From: Gorillibacterium timonense
GTDB taxonomy: Bacteria > Bacillota > Bacilli > Paenibacillales > NBRC-103111
Reading direction: 5' to 3'
Assembly (NCBI RefSeq): GCF_001457415.1
Contig: NZ_LN881724.1
Span: forward strand, 1,488,001-1,552,000
Length of the DNA stretch: 64,000 nucleotides
Shown here: positions 33,643 to 42,764 of the stretch, in pieces
How the letters are laid out: every line of letters begins with the position of its first letter
How positions within the stretch are numbered: the stretch's first letter is position 1
The notes under the pieces: generated by a model
Database searches by the model: none
What the model saw: only the letters and a program-made list of their open reading frames with translations
Told to the model about the DNA's origin: nothing
Position numbers and translations under genes: made by a program

Positions 33643-35739
33643 ATGAAAACCGAAGAAACCATGCAGGAAATAACCCGCTACATCAATCGGGAGTTAAGCT
33701 GGATCGAATTTAACCGCCGCGTGCTGGAGGAAGCTCAGGATAAAGACACCCCTCTCCTGGAGAAGGCAAAATTCCTCGGCATCACCGCATCCAATCTCGA
33801 CGAGTTCATGAGCGTCCGGGTGGCGGGACTGCTTGATCTGCAAAAAAGTGGGTATAGCAAAAAGGACTTTACCGGCTACGCTCCCGCGAGTCTCTTGCGT
33901 AGAATCTTCAAACGAACCTCCGGGTTCGTTACGGAGCAGTACAAGGCCTACAAGGATTTGACCAGGCAGCTGGCCCGGCACGGCATTCGCATTCATACCT
34001 TTGAAGAGCTGTCGCAAACTCAGCAAAAAGCAGCCAATCAGTATTACCATCAGATCGTGTTTCCGGTATTGACGCCGATGGCGATCGATCAGTCGCGACC
34101 TTTTCCGCTCATCAACAGCTTGGGGATTTATTTAGCAGTCGTGCTCGTTCGCAATGAGGATGCGGGAGTAGAGGACGCTCCGCTTCATTTCGCGGTCGTG
34201 CGGGTTCCGGCCAACTTTTCCCGGCTCGTTCAAGTTCCCTCACGCGGGAAGGCAAAAGCTCATTTTATCTTCTTGGAAGAGCTGATCCGCGAGCATATCG
34301 AGACTCTGTTCAACGGCTACGCGCCCATCTCCGTCCATGCCTTCCGCTTGACCCGCAATTCCGACTTGGCTTTGGATGAAGAAGCGGCGGAGGATCTTCT
34401 GGAAGAGATTGAGAAGGAACTGCGCAAACGGCGCTGGGGAACGCCGGTCCGGCTTGAGGTCGAGAAGGGAATTCATCCTTATGCCCTCGAACAGCTGATT
34501 GAGGAGTTTGAAATCTCTTCCGCCACTGTCTTTGAGATCGACGGTGGGCCGCTGGATCTCGGCTGCTTGACCCGAATGCCGGATCTCATCAAAGAGAACA
34601 CCAGTCTGAAATACCCGGAAATTATACCGAGTTATCCGCAGGAATTTCTGGAAGAGGATTCGCTCTTTGATGTGATTCGCAAGAAAGACGTTCTTATCTA
34701 TCATCCTTATGAGTCGTTCCAAGCGGTGAATGATTTCGTGATCGAAGCGGCAGAGGACCCCCAAGTTCTTGCCATCAAGATTACACTGTACCGGGTTAGC
34801 GGCAACTCGCTGCTCGTTCGTGCTTTGGAACGTGCAGCCGAGTATGGCAAGCAGGTGACCGTCGTGCTGGAGCTAAAGGCGCGATTTGATGAAGAGCGTA
34901 ATATCGCATGGGCGAAACGGCTTGAAAAAGCGGGCTGTCACGTCGTCTACGGGCTCGTCGGCTTGAAGACGCATGCGAAGGTCACCCAGATCATCCGCCA
35001 GGAAGAGGATGGACTGCGCCGGTACATGCATGTGGGGACGGGCAACTACAATGAAAATACGGCGAAGCTGTACACGGATGTCGGATTGTTCACCGCCGAT
35101 TCGGAAATCGGTGAGGATGCATCTTCTCTGTTCAATGAGATAACCGGTTATTCTTCCGCCCCCCGGATGAACCAGCTGATCCCGGCGCCGACCTGGATGG
35201 CTCAGGAGTTTGCCCGGCTCATCCAGCGGGAGACTCTGAACGCGCAGCAGGGGAAGCCGGCACGCATCATCGCCAAGGTGAATTCCTTGTCCAATCAAGA
35301 CATCATCGATCTTCTGTATGAAGCGTCTCAGGCAGGAGTACAGATTGATCTGATCGTGAGAGGCGTCTGCTGCTTGCGTCCGGGTGTGCAGGGCTTGAGC
35401 GAGAATATCACGGTCCGCAGCATCATCGACCGTTATTTGGAGCATTCCCGGCTCTTCTATTTCGAGAATGACGGCGATCCGGAAGCGTGGTTGTCCAGTG
35501 CAGACTGGATGACGCGAAACTTGACCAGACGGGTGGAAGTCATGTGTCCGGTGCGCAATCGCTGTACGCGCGACACTCTCTTCCGCATCTTGAAGCTGCA
35601 TCTGAAGGATACGGTGAAGGCTCGCCATCTTCAGCAAAACGGAACCTATATCCGCATGGCAGACGAAGGAGTCGCGTTCCGCAGCCAGTTTGAGGCCGTG
35701 AAGATCAAGTCGTGGAAGAAGCCGCTGAAACGGAGTTAA
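33643..35739 (+). CDS. ppk1: Polyphosphate kinase 1
   Basis: A 698-residue enzyme that reversibly makes polyphosphate from ATP. The N-terminal domain begins with YINRELSWIEFNRRVLEEA and SNLDEFMSVRVAGL; the catalytic C-terminal domains include LYRVSGNS, LELKARFDEERNIAWAK, and GLKTHAKVTQI with the histidine that is autophosphorylated. RRYMHVGTGNYNENTAKLYTDVG follows. Length matches the family (about 690). The ribosome binding site is weak (GGGTGG before ATG 33643), while ATG 33661 lacks one. Ppx lies opposite downstream, so synthesis and breakdown genes are paired. Confidence 0.94.
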   Translation: MKTEETMQEITRYINRELSWIEFNRRVLEEAQDKDTPLLEKAKFLGITASNLDEFMSVRVAGLLDLQKSGYSKKDFTGYAPASLLRRIFKRTSGFVTEQYKAYKDLTRQLARHGIRIHTFEELSQTQQKAANQYYHQIVFPVLTPMAIDQSRPFPLINSLGIYLAVVLVRNEDAGVEDAPLHFAVVRVPANFSRLVQVPSRGKAKAHFIFLEELIREHIETLFNGYAPISVHAFRLTRNSDLALDEEAAEDLLEEIEKELRKRRWGTPVRLEVEKGIHPYALEQLIEEFEISSATVFEIDGGPLDLGCLTRMPDLIKENTSLKYPEIIPSYPQEFLEEDSLFDVIRKKDVLIYHPYESFQAVNDFVIEAAEDPQVLAIKITLYRVSGNSLLVRALERAAEYGKQVTVVLELKARFDEERNIAWAKRLEKAGCHVVYGLVGLKTHAKVTQIIRQEEDGLRRYMHVGTGNYNENTAKLYTDVGLFTADSEIGEDASSLFNEITGYSSAPRMNQLIPAPTWMAQEFARLIQRETLNAQQGKPARIIAKVNSLSNQDIIDLLYEASQAGVQIDLIVRGVCCLRPGVQGLSENITVRSIIDRYLEHSRLFYFENDGDPEAWLSSADWMTRNLTRRVEVMCPVRNRCTRDTLFRILKLHLKDTVKARHLQQNGTYIRMADEGVAFRSQFEAVKIKSWKKPLKRS

Positions 35740-35833
35740 AGCGGGATGTAATCTCGGCAATAATCGTAAATTGGGTGAAATCGGGATGAAACTGGGGAAA
35801 TCCGTTTAGAATCGCATTGGAACGTTGAGCCAA

Positions 35834-35885
35834 AAAGAAGCGTTCGCCTATCACTGAAACAGTGTCAGGCGGACGCTTCTTTATG
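35834..35885. terminator. Bidirectional terminator between ppk1 and ppx
   Basis: AAAGAAGCGTTCGCCT (35834-35849) pairs with AGGCGGACGCTTCTTT (35867-35882) with one mismatch; A and T runs flank it, fitting the two convergent genes. Confidence 0.8.
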
Positions 35886-35920
35886 TGGTTCGAAGTCATC
35901 TATGTTCCTGTAGCAAGCGC

Positions 35921-37453
35921 TTATGCTTGTTGCTCTTTAACAGCGAATCGGAGCGGGAAGCCCCAAGTCTTGCGGAAATCATCCGAAAGCTTCATCGCGG
36001 CATCAAGTTCCGCATCGGGAGCCGATTTGCAGGTCAGTCGAAGCAGCGGAGCGCCGTCGGACGTGACGATTTCAATCCGGGATACACAGCTTTGGCGTCC
36101 GGAATCGAGGGCAGAGGCGAGCTGCAGCAAGGTTCCGAGCGCAACCGCTGTTGACAAATCCGCCTCCGTCAGCAAATCCTGATGGGCGAGAAAGGCTTTG
36201 CGCGACTTTTTCTTGCCGGTATGGGCCGCAATCAAAGCGGCCAGGACGACCTCGCGATGCTCCAGCCCGTTCAAACGAGAATGGGTGATCCAATAGAACG
36301 TATGGGCCGGATAGGTATAGTAATTGATGGCGGCTCCGATCCGGAACAGCTTGGAGGCGGCGTAGAGGCTGTTCCGGGCATCGCTTCCGAGCCGGTGATA
36401 GGCCTTCAGCCCGTCGAACAGCTGCAGGGCCAAACGATGAACTTGCTCCACATGAGGAGTCGATTCGATCCCGGCATTGTGCATGAGAATCTGGATGCTG
36501 TGAGCAAGCACATGATCCGTCATGGGTTGATCTGGACAAGAGGTTTCGTAATAAACCCCTTCGCGCAGCCCGGTTCCACTGACTATGCAGGTTGAGGCTC
36601 CCGTATGCATAAGTGCGGTCTGGAGCAGAACGAGCCCTGGTACCAGAATGTCTGCGCGATCCGCATTCAAGCCGTCTACCTTCAGCTTCTGTGCCAGCGT
36701 CATGCTGCCGAGCAGGTCGATGGTTTCATGTACGGTAATAAGGGGAATGCGGTAATTATGGGTGAGCGGCAAGGAATACCCGGATCGCTTCTGGGTAAGC
36801 TTGGCCAAAGTCCGAATCGTGCCTCCGAGCCCGATCAGCGGCAGACCCGGATGCTGGCGCAGCCAAGGCTGCTGCTCGAACAGCGTTTCCGCCATCACGC
36901 GAATGTCACGCAGACTGGTTTCATCCGTTACCCCATTAGGTGTGAAGCGCTTGGCCGTATTTACAGCCCCGAATGGGAAAGAAACCGAATGAATGATTTT
37001 ACGGTCGCGGAACAACGTGATCTCTGAGCTTCCACCTCCGATATCGATCAGGAAGCCGTCAGAGATATCCATGGCATTCATGACGCCGATGAAGCCGTAA
37101 CGCGCTTCGTCCTCATCGCTTGCGATTTCGATGACAAGCCCCGTCGCTTCGTGAAGCGCATCCACGACTTCGTGGGAGTTCGTTGCGTTGCGAATGGCCG
37201 CTGTGGCGACAGAACGGATAAAATCAGCGCGGTACGCTTCGCAGAGAGAGCGAAAGTGAAGCAGCGTGGCGATAAGCTCATCCAATTGATCGAGCGGCAG
37301 AGACCCGTCGCGGGCGACCTTGCTGATCAGACGGATCGTTTTTTTGCTTTCTTCCACAATGCGGTGAATGCCGTGTCCGGCATCCTCGTACAGCACTAAG
37401 CGTACGGAGTTGGAGCCGATATCGATGATGCCGAACAGCCGGGTTTGAGTCAT
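35921..37453 (-). CDS. ppx: Exopolyphosphatase, Ppx/GppA family
   Basis: 510 residues. The actin-like ATPase-fold domain is clear: GIIDIGSNSVRLVLYE, SVATAAIRNATNSHEVVD, and LIDIGGGSSEITLF for phosphate binding, then GLGGTIRTLAKL. The C-terminal half (from about 310) is an HD-like helical domain with HRLALQLFDGL and LNGLEHREVVLAALIAAHTG. Such proteins hydrolyse polyphosphate or pppGpp; which dominates cannot be told. AGGAGG lies seven bases before the ATG. It converges on ppk1. Confidence 0.9.
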   Translation of the reverse strand: MTQTRLFGIIDIGSNSVRLVLYEDAGHGIHRIVEESKKTIRLISKVARDGSLPLDQLDELIATLLHFRSLCEAYRADFIRSVATAAIRNATNSHEVVDALHEATGLVIEIASDEDEARYGFIGVMNAMDISDGFLIDIGGGSSEITLFRDRKIIHSVSFPFGAVNTAKRFTPNGVTDETSLRDIRVMAETLFEQQPWLRQHPGLPLIGLGGTIRTLAKLTQKRSGYSLPLTHNYRIPLITVHETIDLLGSMTLAQKLKVDGLNADRADILVPGLVLLQTALMHTGASTCIVSGTGLREGVYYETSCPDQPMTDHVLAHSIQILMHNAGIESTPHVEQVHRLALQLFDGLKAYHRLGSDARNSLYAASKLFRIGAAINYYTYPAHTFYWITHSRLNGLEHREVVLAALIAAHTGKKKSRKAFLAHQDLLTEADLSTAVALGTLLQLASALDSGRQSCVSRIEIVTSDGAPLLRLTCKSAPDAELDAAMKLSDDFRKTWGFPLRFAVKEQQA

Positions 37454-37553
37454 GCTGTATCCTCCTGTAGACGGATTTCGATTGTCCTCTATTCTACCAC
37501 GGATGGGTCATTCACCCAAAGGATGAAACTCATTTTTTTCACGGACGATCTTT

Positions 37554-37582
37554 TTGACAACTAAAAAATGGATTAGTTAAAT
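37554..37582 (+). promoter_or_regulatory. Candidate promoter of the DUF5316-like gene
   Basis: TTGACA (37554-37559) is a consensus -35 and TTAAAT (37577-37582) follows after 17 bases. The start would be about base 37589, which is also the first possible start codon. Confidence 0.5.
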
Positions 37583-37588
37583 AAGAGG

Positions 37589-37894
37589 GTGATAAGAATA
37601 TTTAGGTCTACTCTTTTTTATGGTGTCGTTGTTGTACTGGCCTCACTCCTTCTTGCGCAGTTTAATCCGCAATTAGCAATTCGATTGACAGGTCTTTGCG
37701 CAGGTGTTCCGATCATTCTCGCTATGATTTTTTCCGGATCATTGAACTCCGGAGACCGTCTGAGGGCCAATTATTCAAGAGAAACTCAAAGCGAGCGCGA
37801 CCAAAGATATTATTTGAGCGGAGCGTTATTCAAGTTCGGAATCCCCAATCTGCTGCTTGCTATCCATTTATTTTACAAGCATTATATTCCCTGA
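37589..37894 (+). CDS. DUF5316-like small membrane protein
   Basis: A 101-residue protein with two or three hydrophobic helices (about 8-25, 32-50 and 83-98) and a conserved-looking loop IFSGSLNSGDRLRANYSRET, which I associate with DUF5316. Function is unknown. Translation start is uncertain: GTG 37589 directly abuts AAGAGG and coincides with the predicted transcription start, so the mRNA may be leaderless, or translation may use a rare codon a little downstream. It is divergent from ppx. Confidence 0.5.
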   Translation: MIRIFRSTLFYGVVVVLASLLLAQFNPQLAIRLTGLCAGVPIILAMIFSGSLNSGDRLRANYSRETQSERDQRYYLSGALFKFGIPNLLLAIHLFYKHYIP

Positions 37895-38138
37895 TTTTGG
37901 GAGAAGTCGGTTTTTGCATCCTTATGTAGCGCTTAGTAGCGGAGGCAAAACTCCGCAGCGAAGAAATCGATAAACGGGTCGTGAGGCGTGAGATCGAGCC
38001 GGAGCCGGTTTGGGGATACCAAGTGCAACCGAAGCTTTAAGCGATTTCTGCTTCGAGGCTTACCGATGGTGAGTCAGAAGGTCAGGTGGCTTTTCCTTGT
38101 CCACAATCTGCTCAAGAAGGCAGCGATAGACACCAAAA
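37895..38138. other. Intergenic region, no supported gene
   Basis: Short frames here lack ribosome binding sites and similarity. The segment ends at the terminator of the prohibitin-like gene. I see no other signal in it. Confidence 0.4.
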
Positions 38139-38190
38139 ACGAAGGAGCTAAGCGAAAACAAACCGCTTAGCTCCTTCGTCTCGTTTCTTT
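38139..38190. terminator. Terminator of the prohibitin-like gene (bidirectional)
   Basis: ACGAAGGAGCTAAGCG (38139-38154) pairs exactly with CGCTTAGCTCCTTCGT (38164-38179), loop of nine bases; CTCGTTTCTTT follows on + and GTTTTTGG on -. Confidence 0.8.
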
Positions 38191-38278
38191 GGTTGTTTCA
38201 TTTGTTCATGGGTCGTTCCAAAGCTTACTTTTAAGACACCCTCATCATGTTTATGACAATCGTTCCACTCACCTATTC

Positions 38279-39181
38279 TTACGGCTTCGAAGAGGCAGCG
38301 GGAGCTTTAGCCGAATCGGCAGATGAACTGGATGTCGAGCTGCTCGCCTGCGGGCTGATGCTGTCGAGGTCGATGAACGGAGTAGCTCCGCCGGTAACCG
38401 TGGGGAGCTTGCCGTCCCACTTCTCGAGCGCTTTCTCCTGCACTTCAATCTGCTTGAGCTGAATCAGCTCCGGCGTAACTTCCTGCTTCTTCAACCGCAG
38501 TGATTCGGCTTCGGCCTGCGCTTGGGCGATCTTTTGCTTCGCTTCGATTTCAATCCGCTTCAGGTCGTTCTCGGCCTGCATCGCCTTTTGGGATGCGATC
38601 TGCTTCGCTTCGATCGAAGCGTTGAAGGCATCGGCAAATTCGAAGTTGACGATACTGATATCGGTTACGATCAGCTGATAATTGCCAAGCCGCTTGGACA
38701 AGCCTTCCTTGACCTCAACGGCGACCGTATCGCGCTTCTGGATCAACTCCTCCGCGGTGAACTTACTCGTCACGGATTTTAACACTTCCTGGATGGCTGG
38801 AGCGACGATGCGGCTTGCATAGTCGGGACCTACGTTGTTGTACAGCTTGTAAGCGCCCGCTGCGTCAACTCGGTAGTTGACCGCGATGTTCGTATGGGTG
38901 ATCTGCAGATCGCGGGAAGCCGCCGCGGCTTCTGCTTCGGATTTGGTTACCTGAACATTGACGGGGATGATCGTCTGAACGAACGGAACCTTCAGGTGCA
39001 GCCCTTCCTTCAACGTCTCGCTGCTCATTTTCCCGAGCGTCTTGCGGATGCCCACATGGCCGTATTCAACAACGGCAAAACTGTTGAACAGCACGATGAC
39101 AATGACGAGAGCGAGCGCGGTCCATCCGATGATGCGGGGCGCCGGATTCTTCTTTCCCTTATAGGGAACTTCTGTACTCAT
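38279..39181 (-). CDS. Prohibitin-family (SPFH) membrane protein
   Basis: A 300-residue protein with one membrane helix (about 17-36), an SPFH/prohibitin domain (about 40-215, VEYGHVGIRKTLGK ... FADAFNASIEAKQIA) and a coiled-coil stretch (about 195-250, repeated AEAE/AQAQ). The C-terminus is serine/alanine-rich. Such proteins form rings that organise membrane domains and modulate proteases; the partner here is unknown. ATG 39181 follows GAGGAGGACATATCC; a longer frame from 39208 has no support. It diverges from dacF, leaving 150 bases for both promoters. Confidence 0.85.
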   Translation of the reverse strand: MSTEVPYKGKKNPAPRIIGWTALALVIVIVLFNSFAVVEYGHVGIRKTLGKMSSETLKEGLHLKVPFVQTIIPVNVQVTKSEAEAAAASRDLQITHTNIAVNYRVDAAGAYKLYNNVGPDYASRIVAPAIQEVLKSVTSKFTAEELIQKRDTVAVEVKEGLSKRLGNYQLIVTDISIVNFEFADAFNASIEAKQIASQKAMQAENDLKRIEIEAKQKIAQAQAEAESLRLKKQEVTPELIQLKQIEVQEKALEKWDGKLPTVTGGATPFIDLDSISPQASSSTSSSSADSAKAPAASSKP

Positions 39182-39335
39182 GGATATGTCCTCCTCTATC
39201 TTTTTCACGATGTGCTGTTACATACGGAAGAAGGGACCCCCTCGTTTCACTCGCAAGGGAATATTATCGGATATTTCCGTCAAGAATGGAAAAGAAGGAA
39301 TACCGGATATTTCCAATATGGGAGGAACTTCCACA

Positions 39336-40508
39336 ATGAAGAAGATGCTAGCTTTCTCAGTTGCGCTCCTGCTGACGTTGAGCGCTGCGCTTCCCGTACT
39401 CCATGCCGATGAGAAAAAAGCGGTTCCCGTCGCCGATTATGCACCAGGTGCCAAGTCCGCCGTCTTGATTGACAGCGATACAGGAACCGTCCTCTACGAG
39501 AAGAACAAAGATACGAAGCTGCCCCCGGCCAGCATCACCAAGATCATGACGATGCTTCTCATCATGGAGGCGCTGGACCAAGGGAAGATCGCGATGACGG
39601 ACAAGGTGAGGACGAGCGAAAACGCGGCCTCGATGGGCGGTTCGCAAATCTTTTTGGAGCCGGGCGAGGAAATGACGGTGGAGGAGATGCTCAAGGGCAT
39701 CGCGATGGCCTCGGGAAATGACGCTTCGGTCGCGATGGCGGAGAAGCTTGCCGGAAGCGAAGAGGCGTTCGTCGCCCAGATGAATGCCCGCGCCAAGGAG
39801 CTCGGGATGAACAACACGCATTTTTCTAACTGCAACGGTCTTCCGGTTGACAATCATTATACGTCGGCCTATGACATTGCCATCATGTCGCGCGAGCTGC
39901 TCAAGCATCCGGAGATCACCAAATTTACGGGAGCCTATCAGGATTACCTGCGGAAAAACTCCGCAAAGCCGTTCTGGCTCGTCAACACGAATAAGCTCGT
40001 GCGCTTCTACCCCGGAGCGGATGGGCTCAAGACCGGATTCACAGCGGAAGCTCGCTTCTGTCTCTCTGCAACGGCCAAGAAAGAAAGCTTGCGTGTAATC
40101 GCGGTCGTCATGGGAGAGCCGGATACGAAGACGCGCAATGCCGAAGTGTCCAAGCTGTTTGATTACGCCTTTGCTCAATTTGCCAGCCATCCGATTCTGA
40201 AGGCAGGCGATGTCATCGGAACCGTCAAGGTGGACAAAGGGATGGAGAAGCAGGTGACCCTCAAAGCCAAGACCCCTTACAGCATCCTGCTGAAGAAAGG
40301 CGAGGAGAAGGGGGATGTCCGCTTTGAGCTGAAGCTGGAGAGCCAGGTGAAGGCTCCGCTCCATGCTGGAGACAAGGTCGGGACGCTTGCCATTTACCGC
40401 AATAACGCTCTGCTGAGCGAGGTGCCGGTGGAGAGTCCTGCAAACGTAGCCAAGGCGGGTTGGTGGACCCTCTTTAAACGAACCTTTGAGCAGTTGGTCA
40501 CCTTTTGA
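39336..40508 (+). CDS. dacF: D-alanyl-D-alanine carboxypeptidase DacF
   Basis: A 390-residue penicillin-binding protein (peptidase S11) of the forespore. Signal peptide about 1-24 (cleavage after LHA); active-site serine in PASITKIMT; SGN in ASGNDASVAM; KTG in DGLKTGFT; a C-terminal beta-rich domain and an amphipathic end (WWTLFKRTFEQL) that would hold it to the membrane. Directly upstream of spoIIAA as in B. subtilis, where dacF is transcribed together with that operon at later stages. ATG 39336 follows GGAGG; longer upstream frames extend into the prohibitin regulatory region. Confidence 0.92.
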   Translation: MKKMLAFSVALLLTLSAALPVLHADEKKAVPVADYAPGAKSAVLIDSDTGTVLYEKNKDTKLPPASITKIMTMLLIMEALDQGKIAMTDKVRTSENAASMGGSQIFLEPGEEMTVEEMLKGIAMASGNDASVAMAEKLAGSEEAFVAQMNARAKELGMNNTHFSNCNGLPVDNHYTSAYDIAIMSRELLKHPEITKFTGAYQDYLRKNSAKPFWLVNTNKLVRFYPGADGLKTGFTAEARFCLSATAKKESLRVIAVVMGEPDTKTRNAEVSKLFDYAFAQFASHPILKAGDVIGTVKVDKGMEKQVTLKAKTPYSILLKKGEEKGDVRFELKLESQVKAPLHAGDKVGTLAIYRNNALLSEVPVESPANVAKAGWWTLFKRTFEQLVTF

Positions 40509-40513
40509 AGACA

Positions 40514-40570
40514 TTGTCGGACTATGCCAGGTTTCTTCTAGTTTTGTTGCGTCAGTTCTAGTTTTGTCGG
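40514..40570 (+). promoter_or_regulatory. Candidate Spo0A boxes and a 12-base direct repeat before spoIIA
   Basis: TTGTCGG occurs at 40514-40520 and 40564-40570, one base from the Spo0A-box core TTGTCGA. A direct repeat TTCTAGTTTTGT (40536-40547, 40556-40567) is spaced by two helical turns, and its second copy runs into the second box. They lie just upstream of the sigma-H-like promoter. Confidence 0.45.
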
Positions 40571-40574
40571 CCAG

Positions 40575-40602
40575 GCAGGAGAAGTATTTTGAGGTGTAGA
40601 AA
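40575..40602 (+). promoter_or_regulatory. Candidate sigma-H promoter of the spoIIA operon
   Basis: GCAGGAGAA (40575-40583) and GTAGAAA (40596-40602) are 12 bases apart, close to the sigma-H pattern RNAGGAWWW-N11/12-RNNGAAT. In Bacillus this operon is sigma-H and Spo0A dependent. Confidence 0.5.
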
Positions 40603-40637
40603 TCAATGTTCATGCCAAGGAAGGAGTGAGCTGAACG

Positions 40638-40994
40638 TTGAGTTTGCACATCGAAATCGAGAAAGGCGGACGCAAAACCTTGATCGTCCGACTGGCCGGC
40701 GAGCTGGATCACCACACCTCCGAGATTGTGAGATTGAAGATGGAAGAAGCCCTGCAGCGGGAGGGCAGCATCCACGTGATCTTGAGCATGAAGGATTTGA
40801 CCTTCATGGACAGCTCAGGGCTCGGAGTCATTCTGGGCCGGTATAAGCAGATTACCGGTATGGGCGGCAAGATGGTCGTCTGCGACATTCATCCTTCCGT
40901 GCACCGGCTCTTCGAGATGTCCGGTCTCTACAAGATCGTATCCGTTAAGGAGAACGAGCGGCAAGCGGTATCCAGTCTGGAGGTCGTATCATGA
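40638..40994 (+). CDS. spoIIAA: Anti-sigma F factor antagonist
   Basis: A 118-residue STAS protein. When dephosphorylated it binds SpoIIAB and releases sigma-F in the forespore. The phosphorylated serine is Ser59 in [18 protein letters not shown] 40638 is preceded by AAGGAG at about 11 bases. It overlaps spoIIAB by four bases (ATGA). Length matches the family (about 117). Confidence 0.95.
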   Translation: MSLHIEIEKGGRKTLIVRLAGELDHHTSEIVRLKMEEALQREGSIHVILSMKDLTFMDSSGLGVILGRYKQITGMGGKMVVCDIHPSVHRLFEMSGLYKIVSVKENERQAVSSLEVVS

Positions 40995-41443
40995 CAATGA
41001 CAGGCTCCAATTTCATGAGGCTGGAATTTGCCAGCCGTTCCGAGAACGAAGCCTTCGCCCGGGTAGCAGTCGCCTCCTTCGCTTCCCAGCTGGACCCCGA
41101 TATGAACGAACTGACTGACATCAAGACCGTCGTCTCCGAAGCCGTAACGAATTCGATCATTCACGGGTACGACAACCGTCCGGATCGGGTCGTGACGATC
41201 ACGGCCCGCATTGAGGAGGATGTCCTCTATCTGACGGTGGAAGACGACGGAGCCGGTATTGCAGACCCCGAGCAGGCCCGTCAGCCCCTCTACACCTCGA
41301 AGCCCGAGTTGGAGCGCTCCGGCATGGGCTTTACCATCATGGAGAATTTCATGGATCGGGTGGAGATCGAAACGGAAGTCGGCAAGGGAACCGTCGTGCG
41401 CATGGTGAAGCGCATCGAATCGAAGAAAGCTCTATATAACTAA
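40991..41443 (+). CDS. spoIIAB: Anti-sigma F factor, serine kinase
   Basis: A 150-residue GHKL kinase that binds sigma-F and phosphorylates SpoIIAA. ATP-binding motifs: [12 protein letters not shown] (N box), VEDDGAGI (G1), and [12 protein letters not shown] (G2). The start ATG overlaps the spoIIAA stop; a second ATG two codons on is possible. About 100 bases separate it from sigF, more than in Bacillus, without a terminator. Confidence 0.95.
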   Translation: MTMTGSNFMRLEFASRSENEAFARVAVASFASQLDPDMNELTDIKTVVSEAVTNSIIHGYDNRPDRVVTITARIEEDVLYLTVEDDGAGIADPEQARQPLYTSKPELERSGMGFTIMENFMDRVEIETEVGKGTVVRMVKRIESKKALYN

Positions 41444-41543
41444 AGCAGGTTTGGGAATCTGCAGAAGAAGCCTGTAGTAGTCAGAAGGGGCATCAAGCGG
41501 GAAAAGGTGTTTATGAGTTGATCACGTACTAGGAGTCGAGCCT

Positions 41544-42299
41544 ATGAATGGGGATTTGAAGCACGCTTCCGGGAGCTACCTGGACGACAGTGAAGTCAAA
41601 CGCTTGATCGCCCTCAGCCAAGCGGGTGACGGCGTTGCCCGCGACACGCTGGTGAACTGCAACATTCGCCTCGTTTGGTCGGTGGTGCAGCGCTTCCTCA
41701 ACCGGGGATACGAAGCCGAGGATCTGTTTCAGATCGGCTGTATCGGGCTCTTAAAAGCGGTTGATAAGTTTGACTTGTCCTTCGACGTCAAGTTCTCGAC
41801 TTATGCCGTTCCGATGATCATCGGGGAAATTCAGCGCTTTCTAAGGGATGACGGCACTCTTAAGGTCAGCCGCTCCCTCAAGGAGCTCGCCAACAAAGTT
41901 CGGAAGGTAAAGGACGAGCTCTCCAAACAGTTCGGACGGCTGCCCACCATCAAGGAGGTGGCCGACGAGCTCGGAATATCGCCTGAAGATGTGGTGTTTG
42001 CCCAAGAAGCAAATAAGCCGCCTTCCTCGATACACGAGACCGTGTTCGAGAATGACGGCGATCCCATCACGCTGATGGATCAAATATCTGATGATTCGCA
42101 AGAGAAATGGTTCGACAAAATGGCTCTTGGCGAAGCGATTGAACGGTTGAACGAACGCGAGCGGCTTATCGTCTATCTCCGGTATTACCGGGATCAGACA
42201 CAGTCCGAGGTAGCGGGGCGGCTTGGCATCTCACAGGTGCAGGTCTCCCGTCTGGAGAAGAAGATCCTTCAGTCGATCCGCGACCAGATCGCCCAGTAG
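41544..42299 (+). CDS. sigF: RNA polymerase sporulation sigma factor F
   Basis: A 251-residue sigma-70-family factor active in the forespore. Region 2 is seen in LVNCNIRLVWSVVQRF ... DLFQIGCIGLLKAVDKFD ... FSTYAVPMIIGEIQRFLRD; region 3 follows; region 4 contains LNERERLIVYLRYYRDQTQSEVAGRLGISQVQVSRLEKK with the helix-turn-helix. Ribosome binding site TAGGAG precedes the ATG. It closes the spoIIA operon and converges on the Spo0E-like gene with only 11 bases between. Confidence 0.95.
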   Translation: MNGDLKHASGSYLDDSEVKRLIALSQAGDGVARDTLVNCNIRLVWSVVQRFLNRGYEAEDLFQIGCIGLLKAVDKFDLSFDVKFSTYAVPMIIGEIQRFLRDDGTLKVSRSLKELANKVRKVKDELSKQFGRLPTIKEVADELGISPEDVVFAQEANKPPSSIHETVFENDGDPITLMDQISDDSQEKWFDKMALGEAIERLNERERLIVYLRYYRDQTQSEVAGRLGISQVQVSRLEKKILQSIRDQIAQ

Positions 42300-42310
42300 G
42301 CAGAAGAGGA

Positions 42311-42475
42311 TTACGCGCTAAACCTTCTTTTTTGCTGATAGCGGACGATGAGCTGATCCAGCTCTTCACTGAGACGGACCACCTGTGGGTGCGCGAGGTT
42401 GTCTCGTCGGCCTGCAAGCCGATTCAACTGTTCCCGGAGCATCTCGATTTGATCGGAAATATGCGATAGGTCCAT
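42311..42475 (-). CDS. Spo0E-like aspartyl-phosphate phosphatase
   Basis: A 54-residue two-helix protein with the Spo0E signature, VRLSEELDQLIVRYQ (family SQELD motif, here SEELD). Spo0E proteins dephosphorylate Spo0A~P and so delay sporulation. The start is uncertain: ATG 42475 lies 15 bases after AAAGGAG, a long spacing, while upstream in-frame ATGs overlap or precede that site. Its antisense position at the end of sigF is notable. Paralogues are common in bacilli, so target identity is not assured. Confidence 0.75.
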   Translation of the reverse strand: MDLSHISDQIEMLREQLNRLAGRRDNLAHPQVVRLSEELDQLIVRYQQKRRFSA

Positions 42476-42764
42476 GTTCGTCTGGAAGGCTCCTTTCCAA
42501 AATAGCATGACTATCATATATAACCATATTAACCACCTATAGTAAAATGAATCTTTTCGTAACTTCGGTCATTTTGCAAAAAAAGAGCGAAGTGTCCCAT
42601 ATCGTTCATATTTTGTCAGTTTCCCGCCGGCTTGCAAAGGCCGGTTTTTCTTTGAAACGGAATGTTGAGCCAAACCGTATTACCGAAGTGACCTATGAAA
42701 TGAGACAAACCCTACCAGCAGGTGCGGCAGTCCGCAAATTGAACATCGGGAGAGAAGACAAGTG

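Noticed and set aside
39180-39335. Extension of dacF by 52 codons
   Set aside because: It would put a non-secretory sequence before a clear signal peptide and run into the prohibitin upstream region.
39357-40775. A 472-codon open frame opposite dacF and spoIIAA
   Set aside because: Composition rich in Arg/His/Leu as expected of an antisense shadow; the + strand genes are unambiguous.
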